A stretch of 64,000 bases of DNA, taken from Calothrix sp. HK-06. Its GTDB lineage: Bacteria; Cyanobacteriota; Cyanobacteriia; Cyanobacteriales; Nostocaceae. Shown here in pieces: positions 34,804 to 43,041 of the stretch. Location: NCBI RefSeq assembly GCF_001904745.1, contig NZ_MRCD01000006.1, positions 118,109 through 182,108 on the forward strand. Direction: 5' to 3'. The notes beneath the pieces were generated by a model. The model worked only from the letters and a program-made list of their open reading frames with translations, was not told where the DNA came from and did no database searches. Every line of letters begins with the position of its first letter. The stretch's first letter is position 1. Position numbers and translations under genes: made by a program.

Positions 34804-37404
34804 ATGACTTCTGCTGCTGAACTGCCAGCTAGCTCTGGCTCAATTTCGATGCCGCATTCGACTGATGTAAACCCCTGCACTACTGCTATGGGTGTTTATG
34901 TTGCGGTACACGGGCATTTTTACCAACCACCACGCGAAAACCCTTATTTGGATGCGATTGAGCGTCAAAGCGGCGCCGCACCTTTTCATGACTGGAATGA
35001 GCGGATTCATCACGAGTGTTATCGTCCGAATGCCTTTGCTAGAGTCCTTAACGACCGGGGCGAAGTCGTGGGGATCATTAATAATTATGAGTATTTGAGT
35101 TTTAATATCGGCGCCACTTTGATGTCGTGGTTAGAAAAGCACGATGTTGAGGTCTATCAAAGGATTTTAGAAGCTGACAAGAAATCGAGTGTACGGCTTA
35201 ATGGTCATGGCAACGCCATAGCACAGGTTTACAATCACATCATCATGCCATTGGCGAACGAGCGTGATAAGTATACGCAGATTCGATGGGGTAAAGCAGA
35301 CTTCAAAGCCAGATTTGGACGTGATCCCGAAGGAATGTGGTTAGCTGAAGCTGCTGTAGATTATCCAACAATAGAAGCTTTGATTGCAGAGGGGATCAAG
35401 TTTATAGTCCTGGCGCCATCACAAGCACAACGCTGTCGTTTAATTCCAACTCACGATAACCCAAACACAGAATGGCAAGAAGTAGGTGGAAGTCAGATTG
35501 ATCCCACACGTCCATATCGGTGTTATTTAAAGGGGGAAAGGAAACAGGACTTTATAGATATCTTTTTCTATGATGGCCCCATTTCTCGCGATATGGGATT
35601 TAGTGATGTTGTTTATAATTCAAGTCATTTTGCTGGACGCATCGGTGCAGCAGTACGCGGGGATCATCGTTCTTCACAATTAATTTCGGTGGCAACTGAT
35701 GGTGAAACCTTTGGACATCACAAAGGTGGAACTGAGAAGACACTCGCGTTTGCTTTTATTGGGGAATTTCCTCACCGTGGTTGGACGGTAACAAACTTTG
35801 CTCATTACCTAAGTTTAAGTCAGCCAACTTGGGAAGTTGAGTTAAAACCTATTACCGCTTGGAGTTGCGCTCACGGTGTTGATAGGTGGCAAGAAGATTG
35901 TGGTTGTGGTGGTGCCCCTGGATGGCATTTAAAATGGCGGCGCCCATTACGCGATGCTTTAAATTGGTTACGCGATGAGTTAATAAAAGTTTACGAAGAT
36001 TATGGTCGGAAATTATTTACCGACCCTTGGTTAGCGCGTGATGAGTATGTTGCAGTCATTGGCGACCGTAGTCAAGAAAATATTAATCGTTTTTTGGCCC
36101 GTCACCAAAACCACAAGTTGACAGAAGAGGAACAAGTTGATGCACTGCGTTTACTAGAAATGCAGCGTCATTCTTTATTGATGTTTACAAGTTGTGGTTG
36201 GTTCTTTGAAGAACTTTCGCGTCCTGAAGGTACACAAATTCTTCGCTATGCTGCTCGTGCGTTAGAACTTGCTGGTGATGTCGCTGGAGTACAACTTGAA
36301 CATAAATTTGTCAAGCGTTTAAATGGGGCGCCTAGCAATATAGAATTATTTGGACATGGCGCCGAAGTTTATCGACAGCTTGTAGTTACAGCACAAGTTA
36401 ACTTTAGACAAGTTGCTGCCCAATACGCTATTAGCTCACTGTTTAACAAGCAGTCACAGTATCAAAAATCCAATTACCAAAAACACATATATTGCTATAC
36501 AGTCTCCGAACAAGACTTGGAGTTGCAACGTATGGGCGCCATGACTTTGGCGGTTGGACATTTGAATCTAGTATCAGAAATTACCTGGGAAAGCGAACAT
36601 TTGGAGTTTGCCGTTTTGCATCTGGGTGGATGGGATTTTCACTGCTGCATTCAACCATTTGAGGGAAGACGCGCTCACAGTAACTTGAAAGAAAAGTTGT
36701 TTAATGGTCTACAATCTGCCTCAGCCGCAAATACCATTTTGGTAATGACGCAGTTATTCGGCGATGGTGCATATAATTTACAAAATCTCTTCGCTGAAGA
36801 ACGGCACCGAATTATGCGGTTATTGAGCCAAGAAACATTAAGCCGACTAGACCAACTTTACACACAAACTTATCGGGATAATTACGGAATTTTAATGGCA
36901 TTCCATCGCGATGGTTTGCCGGCGCCGCAAGAATTGCAAGTAGCGGCAGATATTGCTTTAGGGCATCGCTGCATGACAATATTACGTGCATTAGAACAAG
37001 ACATTTTAGAACGCGCGAATATTACAAACCATCTCGTAGAGCTAGAAGCAGCAGTCACCGAAGCAAAACACCTACGGTGTAGACTAAATATCCCAGAAGG
37101 GAAAGTTTTGCTAGAACAAGTTATTCTCAGAAACCTTTGGCAGCTATTACATGATGTCTACGGCAACTTAGAAACAGATATTCAACAGTTCGAGCGTTTA
37201 GTTTGCGCTGCACATCAACTCAATATCGGTATATCTCTAGACAAAGCGCAGGAACTTTATTTCCACTACCTGCAAACTCATGTACTACCAAAAGTAAAAG
37301 CAAGCATAGCTAACCATCAAGATTCAGCCCAATATCGACAAATACTTAAATTGGGTGAAAAGTTGAACGTTTGTGTAAGTCCTTGGCTAAACAAGCTGCC
37401 TTAA
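34804..37404 (+). CDS. Glycoside hydrolase family 57 protein with DUF3536 domain
   Basis: An 866-residue protein. The N-terminal half is a GH57-type (beta/alpha)7 barrel: VYVAVHGHFYQPPRENPYLD, HECYRPNAFARVLNDRGEV, DPEGMWLAEAAVDY and a candidate catalytic Glu in ATDGETFGHHKGGTEK. The C-terminal part is the DUF3536 region found with it in cyanobacteria and others. GH57 enzymes act on alpha-glucans, so glycogen metabolism is the likely setting, but the substrate of this subgroup is not established. No signal peptide is seen. A terminator follows about 50 bases after the stop. Confidence 0.9.
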   Translation: MTSAAELPASSGSISMPHSTDVNPCTTAMGVYVAVHGHFYQPPRENPYLDAIERQSGAAPFHDWNERIHHECYRPNAFARVLNDRGEVVGIINNYEYLSFNIGATLMSWLEKHDVEVYQRILEADKKSSVRLNGHGNAIAQVYNHIIMPLANERDKYTQIRWGKADFKARFGRDPEGMWLAEAAVDYPTIEALIAEGIKFIVLAPSQAQRCRLIPTHDNPNTEWQEVGGSQIDPTRPYRCYLKGERKQDFIDIFFYDGPISRDMGFSDVVYNSSHFAGRIGAAVRGDHRSSQLISVATDGETFGHHKGGTEKTLAFAFIGEFPHRGWTVTNFAHYLSLSQPTWEVELKPITAWSCAHGVDRWQEDCGCGGAPGWHLKWRRPLRDALNWLRDELIKVYEDYGRKLFTDPWLARDEYVAVIGDRSQENINRFLARHQNHKLTEEEQVDALRLLEMQRHSLLMFTSCGWFFEELSRPEGTQILRYAARALELAGDVAGVQLEHKFVKRLNGAPSNIELFGHGAEVYRQLVVTAQVNFRQVAAQYAISSLFNKQSQYQKSNYQKHIYCYTVSEQDLELQRMGAMTLAVGHLNLVSEITWESEHLEFAVLHLGGWDFHCCIQPFEGRRAHSNLKEKLFNGLQSASAANTILVMTQLFGDGAYNLQNLFAEERHRIMRLLSQETLSRLDQLYTQTYRDNYGILMAFHRDGLPAPQELQVAADIALGHRCMTILRALEQDILERANITNHLVELEAAVTEAKHLRCRLNIPEGKVLLEQVILRNLWQLLHDVYGNLETDIQQFERLVCAAHQLNIGISLDKAQELYFHYLQTHVLPKVKASIANHQDSAQYRQILKLGEKLNVCVSPWLNKLP

Positions 37405-37417
37405 TTGAACACACCAC

Positions 37418-37502
37418 ATTGTGGAGACTAAACATGTTTAGTCTCTACATGTAACAAAATAGCGGTTTGTACTACTACGTACAGACCGTTATTTTTGTTT
37501 AA
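37418..37502 (+). terminator. Palindrome and terminator after the GH57 gene
   Basis: TGTGGAGACTAAACATG and TTTAGTCTCTACA form a hairpin at 37419-37449. A second hairpin pairs AATAGCGGTTTGTAC with GTACAGACCGTTATT (37458-37495) and ends in TTTTTGTTT. The second has the form of a Rho-independent terminator. Confidence 0.75.
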
Positions 37503-37651
37503 TTTTCCTTTTATCAATGAATATAATCTCGAATTTGTCAAGAAAATAATTATTCTTTTGTGTTAGTTTTGCATGATTTCTGGGAATTCTATGTACATGT
37601 CCATGTAATTAAAGACACATACTAGTTTCAATGGTATGAGGAGTTCCTTAA

Positions 37652-38824
37652 ATGAATCGGAATAAAAAAATAAATACAACCGTGGTTTCGCTTAAGCATA
37701 AAAGTTCAACATACATTACCAGTAAACTAATTGCATCAGGATTATTTTCAGCTGTTTTACTGAGTTCGACTGCTAGCTACGGTTTTATCGTGGAGGAAAA
37801 ACCAGAAGTAGCAACCCTTGATAAAACTGAAGTAACTTCATCGCAAAATCAACTTCTTAAGAAGTTGCGCGCTCATGCACGCGGTAAAAACGCTGACAAA
37901 CGAAAAGAACTCATTGTTAAGCAACCTATATCGTTATCTGAATTTAATCGAGATTTCAATAAAGTTTCTAACAAAGAAGACTCGAAACGCTATTCAAAGT
38001 TACTAAATGCTTTGAAGCCATTTTCTCAGCAACAGCTAGCTCAGACAGATTCTTCGGGAACTGTTGGGGATAGTTTTGGAGAAATTAATAAATCGCGTGA
38101 AGAACTGCTAATAGAACCTATCGTCATTGAAACTAGAACGAATCGCAAGGTTGCTCCTGCTTCGAGTGCTGGTACTCCAACTGGTTACGGTGCCAGTTCT
38201 AGACAAGCTTATATTGGTGGTGGGGTGAGATTTCCATTTGATGGAGACCGCGATAGAGTCGATGGTTCGCTATCGTTTGGTTTTGGTGAAGGTGATGCCA
38301 TTAAATCACTAGGTGTTGAATTTAACTTTAATATCACTAGCGTTGGTGGTGGTAATTTTAATGATTTTGACTTTGGCGACAGTGGCACAATAGGCTTTAA
38401 ATTACATAAATACTTTGGAAGAGGCACAGCTGCTGCATTTGGATGGTCTAACCCAATTCGCTGGGGAGATACTGTTGCTGCTAATGCGACTGTTTACGGG
38501 GTAGTTACTCAAGCGTTTCCACTTATATCGAATCAACTACCTTTGACTATTTCTGTTGGTGTAGGCAGCGGTGCCTTTCGTTCTAAAGGTGCAATTCTAG
38601 ATAGGGAAAACGCCCCTAACTTATTCGGAAGTGTTGGTTTACAAGTCACACCCGAAATTTCTTTAGTGAGCAGTTGGACTGGCAACCGCTTAAACGTTGG
38701 CGCCTCAGTAGTACCAATCAGAAAAATTCCTCTGGTAATTAATGCCATTTTCACAGATGTCACCGATAATTTGAATGAAGGTTCTGGTTTGACAATTGTC
38801 GCAGGCTCTGCATTCCAATTTTAA
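37652..38824 (+). CDS. Secreted, probably outer-membrane beta-barrel protein of unknown family
   Basis: A 390-residue protein. A signal peptide is visible (IASGLFSAVLLSSTASYGF). Residues about 45-170 are charged and look helical or disordered (QLLKKLRAHARGKNADKRKE). From about residue 185 the sequence shows alternating Gly/aromatic beta-strand patterns (YIGGGVRFPFDGD, DGSLSFGFGEGDA, TIGFKLHKYFGRGTAAAFGW, LTISVGVGSGAF) and ends with AGSAFQF, a terminal Phe as in outer-membrane barrels. No family recognised. It heads a close pair with the next secreted protein (35-base gap). Confidence 0.7.
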   Translation: MNRNKKINTTVVSLKHKSSTYITSKLIASGLFSAVLLSSTASYGFIVEEKPEVATLDKTEVTSSQNQLLKKLRAHARGKNADKRKELIVKQPISLSEFNRDFNKVSNKEDSKRYSKLLNALKPFSQQQLAQTDSSGTVGDSFGEINKSREELLIEPIVIETRTNRKVAPASSAGTPTGYGASSRQAYIGGGVRFPFDGDRDRVDGSLSFGFGEGDAIKSLGVEFNFNITSVGGGNFNDFDFGDSGTIGFKLHKYFGRGTAAAFGWSNPIRWGDTVAANATVYGVVTQAFPLISNQLPLTISVGVGSGAFRSKGAILDRENAPNLFGSVGLQVTPEISLVSSWTGNRLNVGASVVPIRKIPLVINAIFTDVTDNLNEGSGLTIVAGSAFQF

Positions 38825-38859
38825 AGCTTACCTATCCTACAAACAAAACAACAATAAAG

Positions 38860-39474
38860 ATGAAAAGACAACGTGTTTCCACTAGTTTGAGTACTGTATT
38901 AATTGTTTGTACTGCACTGCTAATAATCCCTAAAAGTGCATATGCAGGAAGTGCAAATGTAACAGGCAGTAGTGATGAATCATCTAGCTACTTGAACTAT
39001 AATCCTGGCGTAGAAATGTTTCTACCAGACGCTCCAAATGTTACCATCAATTTAAATAATGGTTCACCATTCGTAACAACCGAAGCTTTAAAGCAGGAAT
39101 TTGGTAAGATTGCTAACACGGGTGAAGAGGTTTCAACCGAAAATGATGTGATTATTGCCCTCATTGCTAGGAAACCAGAAGCAGGTGTGGCAGAACTTAA
39201 ATTTAAGACAGCGTTAGTCGAATTAGGTGCAAAAGAGGATGCAGTAGATAAACTCAAAGCTGCACTATCAAATTTACTGCCAGATTGCCAGTCTCAGTCA
39301 GTATCAACCTGCGATTACATTGATATTAAAAAGTTAAATCGGGCAATCGTAGTTCATAACGATTTTGTAAAAACACTTTCACCTGAAGCATTTGCCAAAA
39401 TTCAGCAGCATCCATATTTCAAAGACTGGTATGCACAATTAGTGCGGTTGCGAGCTGCTATATTGCAAAAGTAA
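38860..39474 (+). CDS. Secreted protein of unknown function
   Basis: A 204-residue protein with a clear signal peptide (STVLIVCTALLIIPKSAYA, cleavage after AYA). The mature part starts with a Ser/Asn-rich stretch, followed by a globular alpha/beta region (TTEALKQEFGKIANTGEEV, LIARKPEAGVAELKFKTALV) and two Cys (CQSQSVSTC) that could form a disulphide. No family recognised. It follows the putative barrel protein after 35 bases and probably shares its transcript. Confidence 0.65.
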   Translation: MKRQRVSTSLSTVLIVCTALLIIPKSAYAGSANVTGSSDESSSYLNYNPGVEMFLPDAPNVTINLNNGSPFVTTEALKQEFGKIANTGEEVSTENDVIIALIARKPEAGVAELKFKTALVELGAKEDAVDKLKAALSNLLPDCQSQSVSTCDYIDIKKLNRAIVVHNDFVKTLSPEAFAKIQQHPYFKDWYAQLVRLRAAILQK

Positions 39475-39583
39475 AGGTACGTAAGGAACCATTGCATCTA
39501 CCACTTTTATTTTGATGGTACTAATAAACTATTGTTGAAGTTGAATTATTATATATAATTACTTGCAGCTTTGGGGTATAGAT

Positions 39584-39862
39584 ATGGCAGTTTGGTTTGC
39601 TTGTTTCTTTCTACTGTTCGCTTTAGCGGAATTATTTGACTGGGCAAAAGATTTTACTTTGCCTTTACCTATATATATACTCGGTGGCGCCTTCCTTGCG
39701 GTTGCTTCCAATTACAATAAACTAATGGGTTCTTATTTTAACGAGACTCCAAACGTAATCCGCGATATTATACCCACTCAAGCAGTTGAACAAAGTAGTC
39801 AAGCGGTTGTTTTTGAGGCGCCGCAACCTGTTGAGCATAGTTTGCCTGCCTCGGATGAATAA
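39584..39862 (+). CDS. Small membrane protein, unknown function
   Basis: A 92-residue protein starting MAVWFACFFLLFALAELFDW. I chose ATG 39584 because the only earlier start is a TTG at 39563. Two hydrophobic segments (about residues 3-15 and 25-45: LPLPIYILGGAFLAVASNYN) and a soluble Gln/Val/Pro-rich tail are visible. It is on the same strand as the two secreted-protein genes, about 110 bases downstream. Similar small proteins occur in other cyanobacteria to my memory; function unknown. Confidence 0.6.
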   Translation: MAVWFACFFLLFALAELFDWAKDFTLPLPIYILGGAFLAVASNYNKLMGSYFNETPNVIRDIIPTQAVEQSSQAVVFEAPQPVEHSLPASDE

Positions 39863-40003
39863 GAACGCAACGGATACAACGGTGAGACAAAATGTAATGA
39901 ATTCCTAGAGGATAAATTTAATCGGAATATATCCTCTAGGAAAATTCTCAATTCCTTCTGTGTTTTTGATGATGGGGAATTTGGGTTCATGTGGTCTGGG
40001 TTT

Positions 40004-40074
40004 GGGGCGGGTTTAGGGGCGGGTTTAGATGTATTGTTATGATGATGAGAAATTTGGGTTAACCCGCCCCTACG
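40004..40074. repeat. GGGGCGGGTT..AACCCGCCCC palindromic repeat
   Basis: GGGGCGGGTTTAGGGGCGGGTTTAG is a doubled left arm at 40004-40028; AACCCGCCCCTAC at 40060-40074 is the right arm. It belongs to the same family as the copies in the rplA and rplJ leaders. Confidence 0.7.
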
Positions 40075-40095
40075 GTAATGGCGGTTTACATGGTC

Positions 40096-40167
40096 TTATT
40101 TACCAATTTGCCGTTTCATTCTTTGCAATTTGTCATCGGTTTCTAATCGACGAAATTGTTCTTCTAA
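40096..40167 (-). pseudogene. Duplicated 3' fragment of the TIGR04376 gene
   Basis: The minus strand reads LEEQFRRLETDDKLQ-RMKRQIGK and a stop, nearly the same as the last 23 codons of the gene at 40216-40800 (LEEQFVRLETDDELQ-RMKRQMGK, stop). Five residues or fewer differ and several silent changes exist, so the copy is not recent. It is separated from the intact gene by GGCGCC and a TAACTCC tandem repeat. Confidence 0.8.
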
Positions 40168-40187
40168 ACACAGGCGCCAATAATGCC

Positions 40188-40215
40188 TTAATTAACTCCT
40201 AACTCCTAACTTTTG
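40188..40215. repeat. TAACTCC tandem repeat
   Basis: Units of AACTCCT are repeated three times. This is the complement of the AGTTAGGA units after rplA (8632-8660). It lies exactly between the intact TIGR04376 gene stop and the duplicated 3' fragment. Confidence 0.65.
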
Positions 40216-40800
40216 TTATTTACCCATTTGTCGTTTCATTCTTTGGAGTTCGTCATCGGTTTCTAAACGAACAAATTGTTCTTCTAGGTCATCAAAGCTA
40301 TTTGAGCTATTAGTTGACTTCCACCAACCGTCACTTTCTATACGCTGTTGGGTTTTTGTTTGCTTTTGAGCTTGCGCGCGTGTTGCTTGCGCTGCTGTTG
40401 CTTTGGTTTGCACTTCCTGGCGCCGAACTTGAATTTTTTGATAAAGTTCTTTAGATTGTTTGATGCGGTCTTTTATACCTTGCATTTTTGCCCACTGCTG
40501 GTTTCCTTGACGCAGTAGCGCTGCTTCTCGTTCTTGTGCTGCGGATGCTAGGTCTTCGCGGTTGGCAGCTTTGGCTTTTTGTACTCGCTCATGCCATTTT
40601 TGAATTTCGGTTGCTGTGGCAAGAATTTCATCTTGGGAGCGCTTTTCTTGCAATTGCAAGTCCGCTATTAGTTTTAATGTGTCTCCCTCTTGTTGACGCA
40701 ACTGGTCTAACAGTGCTTCTAGCTCCAAATGGGGGTTGTTTTTTAAGAACTCTTCTAAACGGCTTTCCAGAAACCGACTTAAATCATCGAATAAGCCCAC
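40216..40800 (-). CDS. TIGR04376 family coiled-coil protein
   Basis: A 194-residue cyanobacterial protein, start MGLFDDLSRFLESRLEEFLK and NNPHLELEALLDQLRQQE being the family hallmark. Nearly the whole length is alpha-helical with Gln/Glu/Lys-rich coiled-coil heptads (about residues 35-150), followed by a conserved acidic-basic end (LETDDELQRMKRQMGK). It somewhat resembles the PspA/IM30 style of helical protein in composition only. No function is known. Its 3' end is duplicated just downstream. Confidence 0.82.
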   Translation of the reverse strand: MGLFDDLSRFLESRLEEFLKNNPHLELEALLDQLRQQEGDTLKLIADLQLQEKRSQDEILATATEIQKWHERVQKAKAANREDLASAAQEREAALLRQGNQQWAKMQGIKDRIKQSKELYQKIQVRRQEVQTKATAAQATRAQAQKQTKTQQRIESDGWWKSTNSSNSFDDLEEQFVRLETDDELQRMKRQMGK

Positions 40801-40971
40801 TGTTAGAACTCCAGGATTGAGATGTCATATTCATTGTAATAATTATCGCTCGCGTGCGGAAAGCAGGACATCGCACTTGAGTCATATATTAGCTAGAGCA
40901 GGGGTTTTGCTTAAGAGCGACAAACATCAAGTCTAAGAAATCACTCAATTAAAGGTATATATATACTTAAT

Positions 40972-41541
40972 ATGTTACAACGTTATCTTACCATCGCTGT
41001 ATTAACGCTTACCACAGTAGTATCTTCAAACCTAATTAGTACTAGTATTCCTGTTTTTGCGGCACCAGTTAAACAAGTTACCCAAACAGTAAAACAGGAT
41101 TTTGCCAAATATCCGGCAAATTCTATATATAAAGGTAAACCTGCCACACTCAAGCCAGAAAATCAGGAGCAAAAAGATTATTTACCAGAGATTCAATCTG
41201 TAATTGGTCAAGGTGCAAATTTTGCTGGACACTATGTCATTGTTGGTGCTTTAAACCACGCGATGGGTGGAACAAGTACTGCTGCGATTGCCGACCTAAA
41301 AACAGGTAAAATTTACTTACCATCGCAACTCAAACCTTATCATGACCAACGTGGTGCCGGTTACGCTCCTCCTAGACCGGATGGTGGTTTACATTATCAA
41401 GCTAATAGCAACTTGTTAGTAGTAACAGGACGCGCAGGAGGTAATGACGGTAACAAAGGAATTGGGCATTATTACTATAAATGGCAGAATAATAAACTCA
41501 CATTTATCAAGTTTGTTGCATCTCCCTATCAATCCCAATAA
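40972..41541 (+). CDS. Secreted protein of unknown function
   Basis: A 189-residue protein with a signal peptide (LTIAVLTLTTVVSSNLISTS, cleavage likely after VFA). The mature part shows QGANFAGHYVIVGALNHAMG, GTSTAAIADLKTGKIYLPSQ and NSNLLVVTGRAGGNDG, a pattern I have seen in small periplasmic proteins of several bacterial groups, with the conserved NFAGHY start. No activity is known. The downstream gene is convergent. Confidence 0.65.
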   Translation: MLQRYLTIAVLTLTTVVSSNLISTSIPVFAAPVKQVTQTVKQDFAKYPANSIYKGKPATLKPENQEQKDYLPEIQSVIGQGANFAGHYVIVGALNHAMGGTSTAAIADLKTGKIYLPSQLKPYHDQRGAGYAPPRPDGGLHYQANSNLLVVTGRAGGNDGNKGIGHYYYKWQNNKLTFIKFVASPYQSQ

Positions 41542-41582
41542 ACTCACGTGTTTATTATTCCCAAGTTTGTACCATACAAATT

Positions 41583-41648
41583 AGAAACCGGGTTATGAAG
41601 CAATATCTTGAATGAAAAGAACAATTTTGGGTAGAAACCCGGTTTCTT
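41583..41648. repeat. AAACCGGGTTT inverted-repeat element, copy 4
   Basis: AGAAACCGGGTT at 41583 and AGAAACCCGGTTTCTT ending at 41648 flank about 40 bases. It sits between the convergent stops of a secreted-protein gene and the M15 peptidase gene. Confidence 0.7.
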
Positions 41649-41652
41649 GGAG

Positions 41653-42552
41653 TTATAGTGGTGTTAGCCAGTATGTAACTCCTCTGACGATTTTTTTGTT
41701 GAAGCCAAAATCTGGTAATTTTTCTTCTGGTACACCTAAATAAGTCCAGTGAGGTAAATCTGTTTCTACAGTTTGGAACCAGCCATTTTGGTTTAAAGCT
41801 GTTCTTTGTGCTGCTGTGGAAACTCTTAAATCTATTGCTAAACCCCATAAGTGCTGTGATGTTCCGGGTGGCGCCACTACGTTTAATATAGCTGTCTCTC
41901 GACCTTGCTTGACTCGTTCTAAAGTATTATTGTTGGCATACTTTTTCCAAAATCTCAGATTTGTTTCGTATGTTCGTGTACAGTCACCAGCACCATATCC
42001 AGATTTTAAGGGAATATTGATTTGTTTGTCAGCGATATTGAATGCATCAGCAGCAGCTTTTTGTAATAAGCAGTTATTTCCACTGTTGACTTTGCCCATT
42101 ACTAAGGTTGCTTGGTAAGTTCTTGTTTCTTCAGGGTTGGGGAAAAATACTTTTGGTGGTAGTTTTATAGCTGAATTTAGATTCACAAAAGGCGCCCCAT
42201 ATTGACGTAGCATAATATACTCAAACGTATTGGGATTGGGTATTAATGGTAATTGAGTTGTAATAAAAGCTAAAAAACGCTCTTTTTGTGGTAATGCTAA
42301 GTTGGGAGTAGGTGTTGGAGTAATTGATGGTATTGGATTAGTGATACATGGACGGTTGGAAGTTGGGTTTTTTAAGGCACGCTCAATTAAACAATCTTCG
42401 TTGGCTTTTAGGTCGTTGGCGCCTGTAACATGATGAAAATTACCGTTACTAGCTACTAAAGTTAAGCTAGTGAATATGACCAAACAAACGTAAATACCCC
42501 TTTTGAACGACTTCTTCAATACACTATTCATATACTTATATTTTTTATTCAT
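41653..42552 (-). CDS. M15 family (VanY/DD-carboxypeptidase-like) peptidase
   Basis: A 299-residue envelope protein. An N-terminal membrane or signal segment (GIYVCLVIFTSLTLVA) is followed by a Thr/Pro-rich linker. The peptidase domain shows zinc-site elements of M15 enzymes: GTSQHLWGLAIDLRV (His and Asp) and the third-ligand region DLPHWTYLG. It should trim peptidoglycan stem peptides or act on D-Ala ends. Several Cys in the linker may form a disulphide (CLIERA..RPCI). It is read alone. Confidence 0.82.
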   Translation of the reverse strand: MNKKYKYMNSVLKKSFKRGIYVCLVIFTSLTLVASNGNFHHVTGANDLKANEDCLIERALKNPTSNRPCITNPIPSITPTPTPNLALPQKERFLAFITTQLPLIPNPNTFEYIMLRQYGAPFVNLNSAIKLPPKVFFPNPEETRTYQATLVMGKVNSGNNCLLQKAAADAFNIADKQINIPLKSGYGAGDCTRTYETNLRFWKKYANNNTLERVKQGRETAILNVVAPPGTSQHLWGLAIDLRVSTAAQRTALNQNGWFQTVETDLPHWTYLGVPEEKLPDFGFNKKIVRGVTYWLTPL

Positions 42553-42557
42553 TTACT

Positions 42558-42817
42558 TTAAAGTAAAATTCCTTCTCGATAATCATTTAAATTAATTAGT
42601 TCCATACACGCTTGATGCTGCGATTTAGATAAATTAAATTCTTTTATGTCCTTTGCTGTAATAACTTTTCCTTAACGCATAAGTTCATTATTGATTTAAG
42701 AATTTGAGTCTTGCCAACTCCAGATATACCAACTAGAAGATTGAGGTTGGAAAACTGCATTGGGGATAGACGCCAGTTTATTTTTTTGTCGTAGTAGGTT
42801 AATTGAAGGATTTTCAT
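42558..42817 (-). pseudogene. AAA-family ATPase remnant with Walker A motif
   Basis: A 57-codon frame starts at ATG 42817 (MKILQLTYYDKKINWRLSPM) and carries NLNLLVGISGVGKTQILKSI, a Walker A P-loop, then stops at 42644. A second frame overlapping its end gives VITAKDIKEFNLSKSQHQAC and MELINLNDYREGILL, stop at 42558, which looks like the C-terminus of the same ATPase family. The middle of the gene (Walker B and more) is gone. The family is the small cyanobacterial AAA/RecF-like ATPases. Confidence 0.7.
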
Positions 42818-43041
42818 TTGTGTGTATGGATGGTTTTATTTAATACTTTGATTGTAAAGTTTAGATAAATTTTAGCTTATTCATGAGTGAATCTTGATTT
42901 TAATCGGCGATTAATAAAATAGTTCTATGTAGTTACAGGCATTGTAATTAATTTAACCTACCCTAAAGGCAATCTGAATTACAAAGTATGGTTTATTTCG
43001 GTTAAAATTAACAGTATCTAAAACATGCTTACTGAAAGTTT

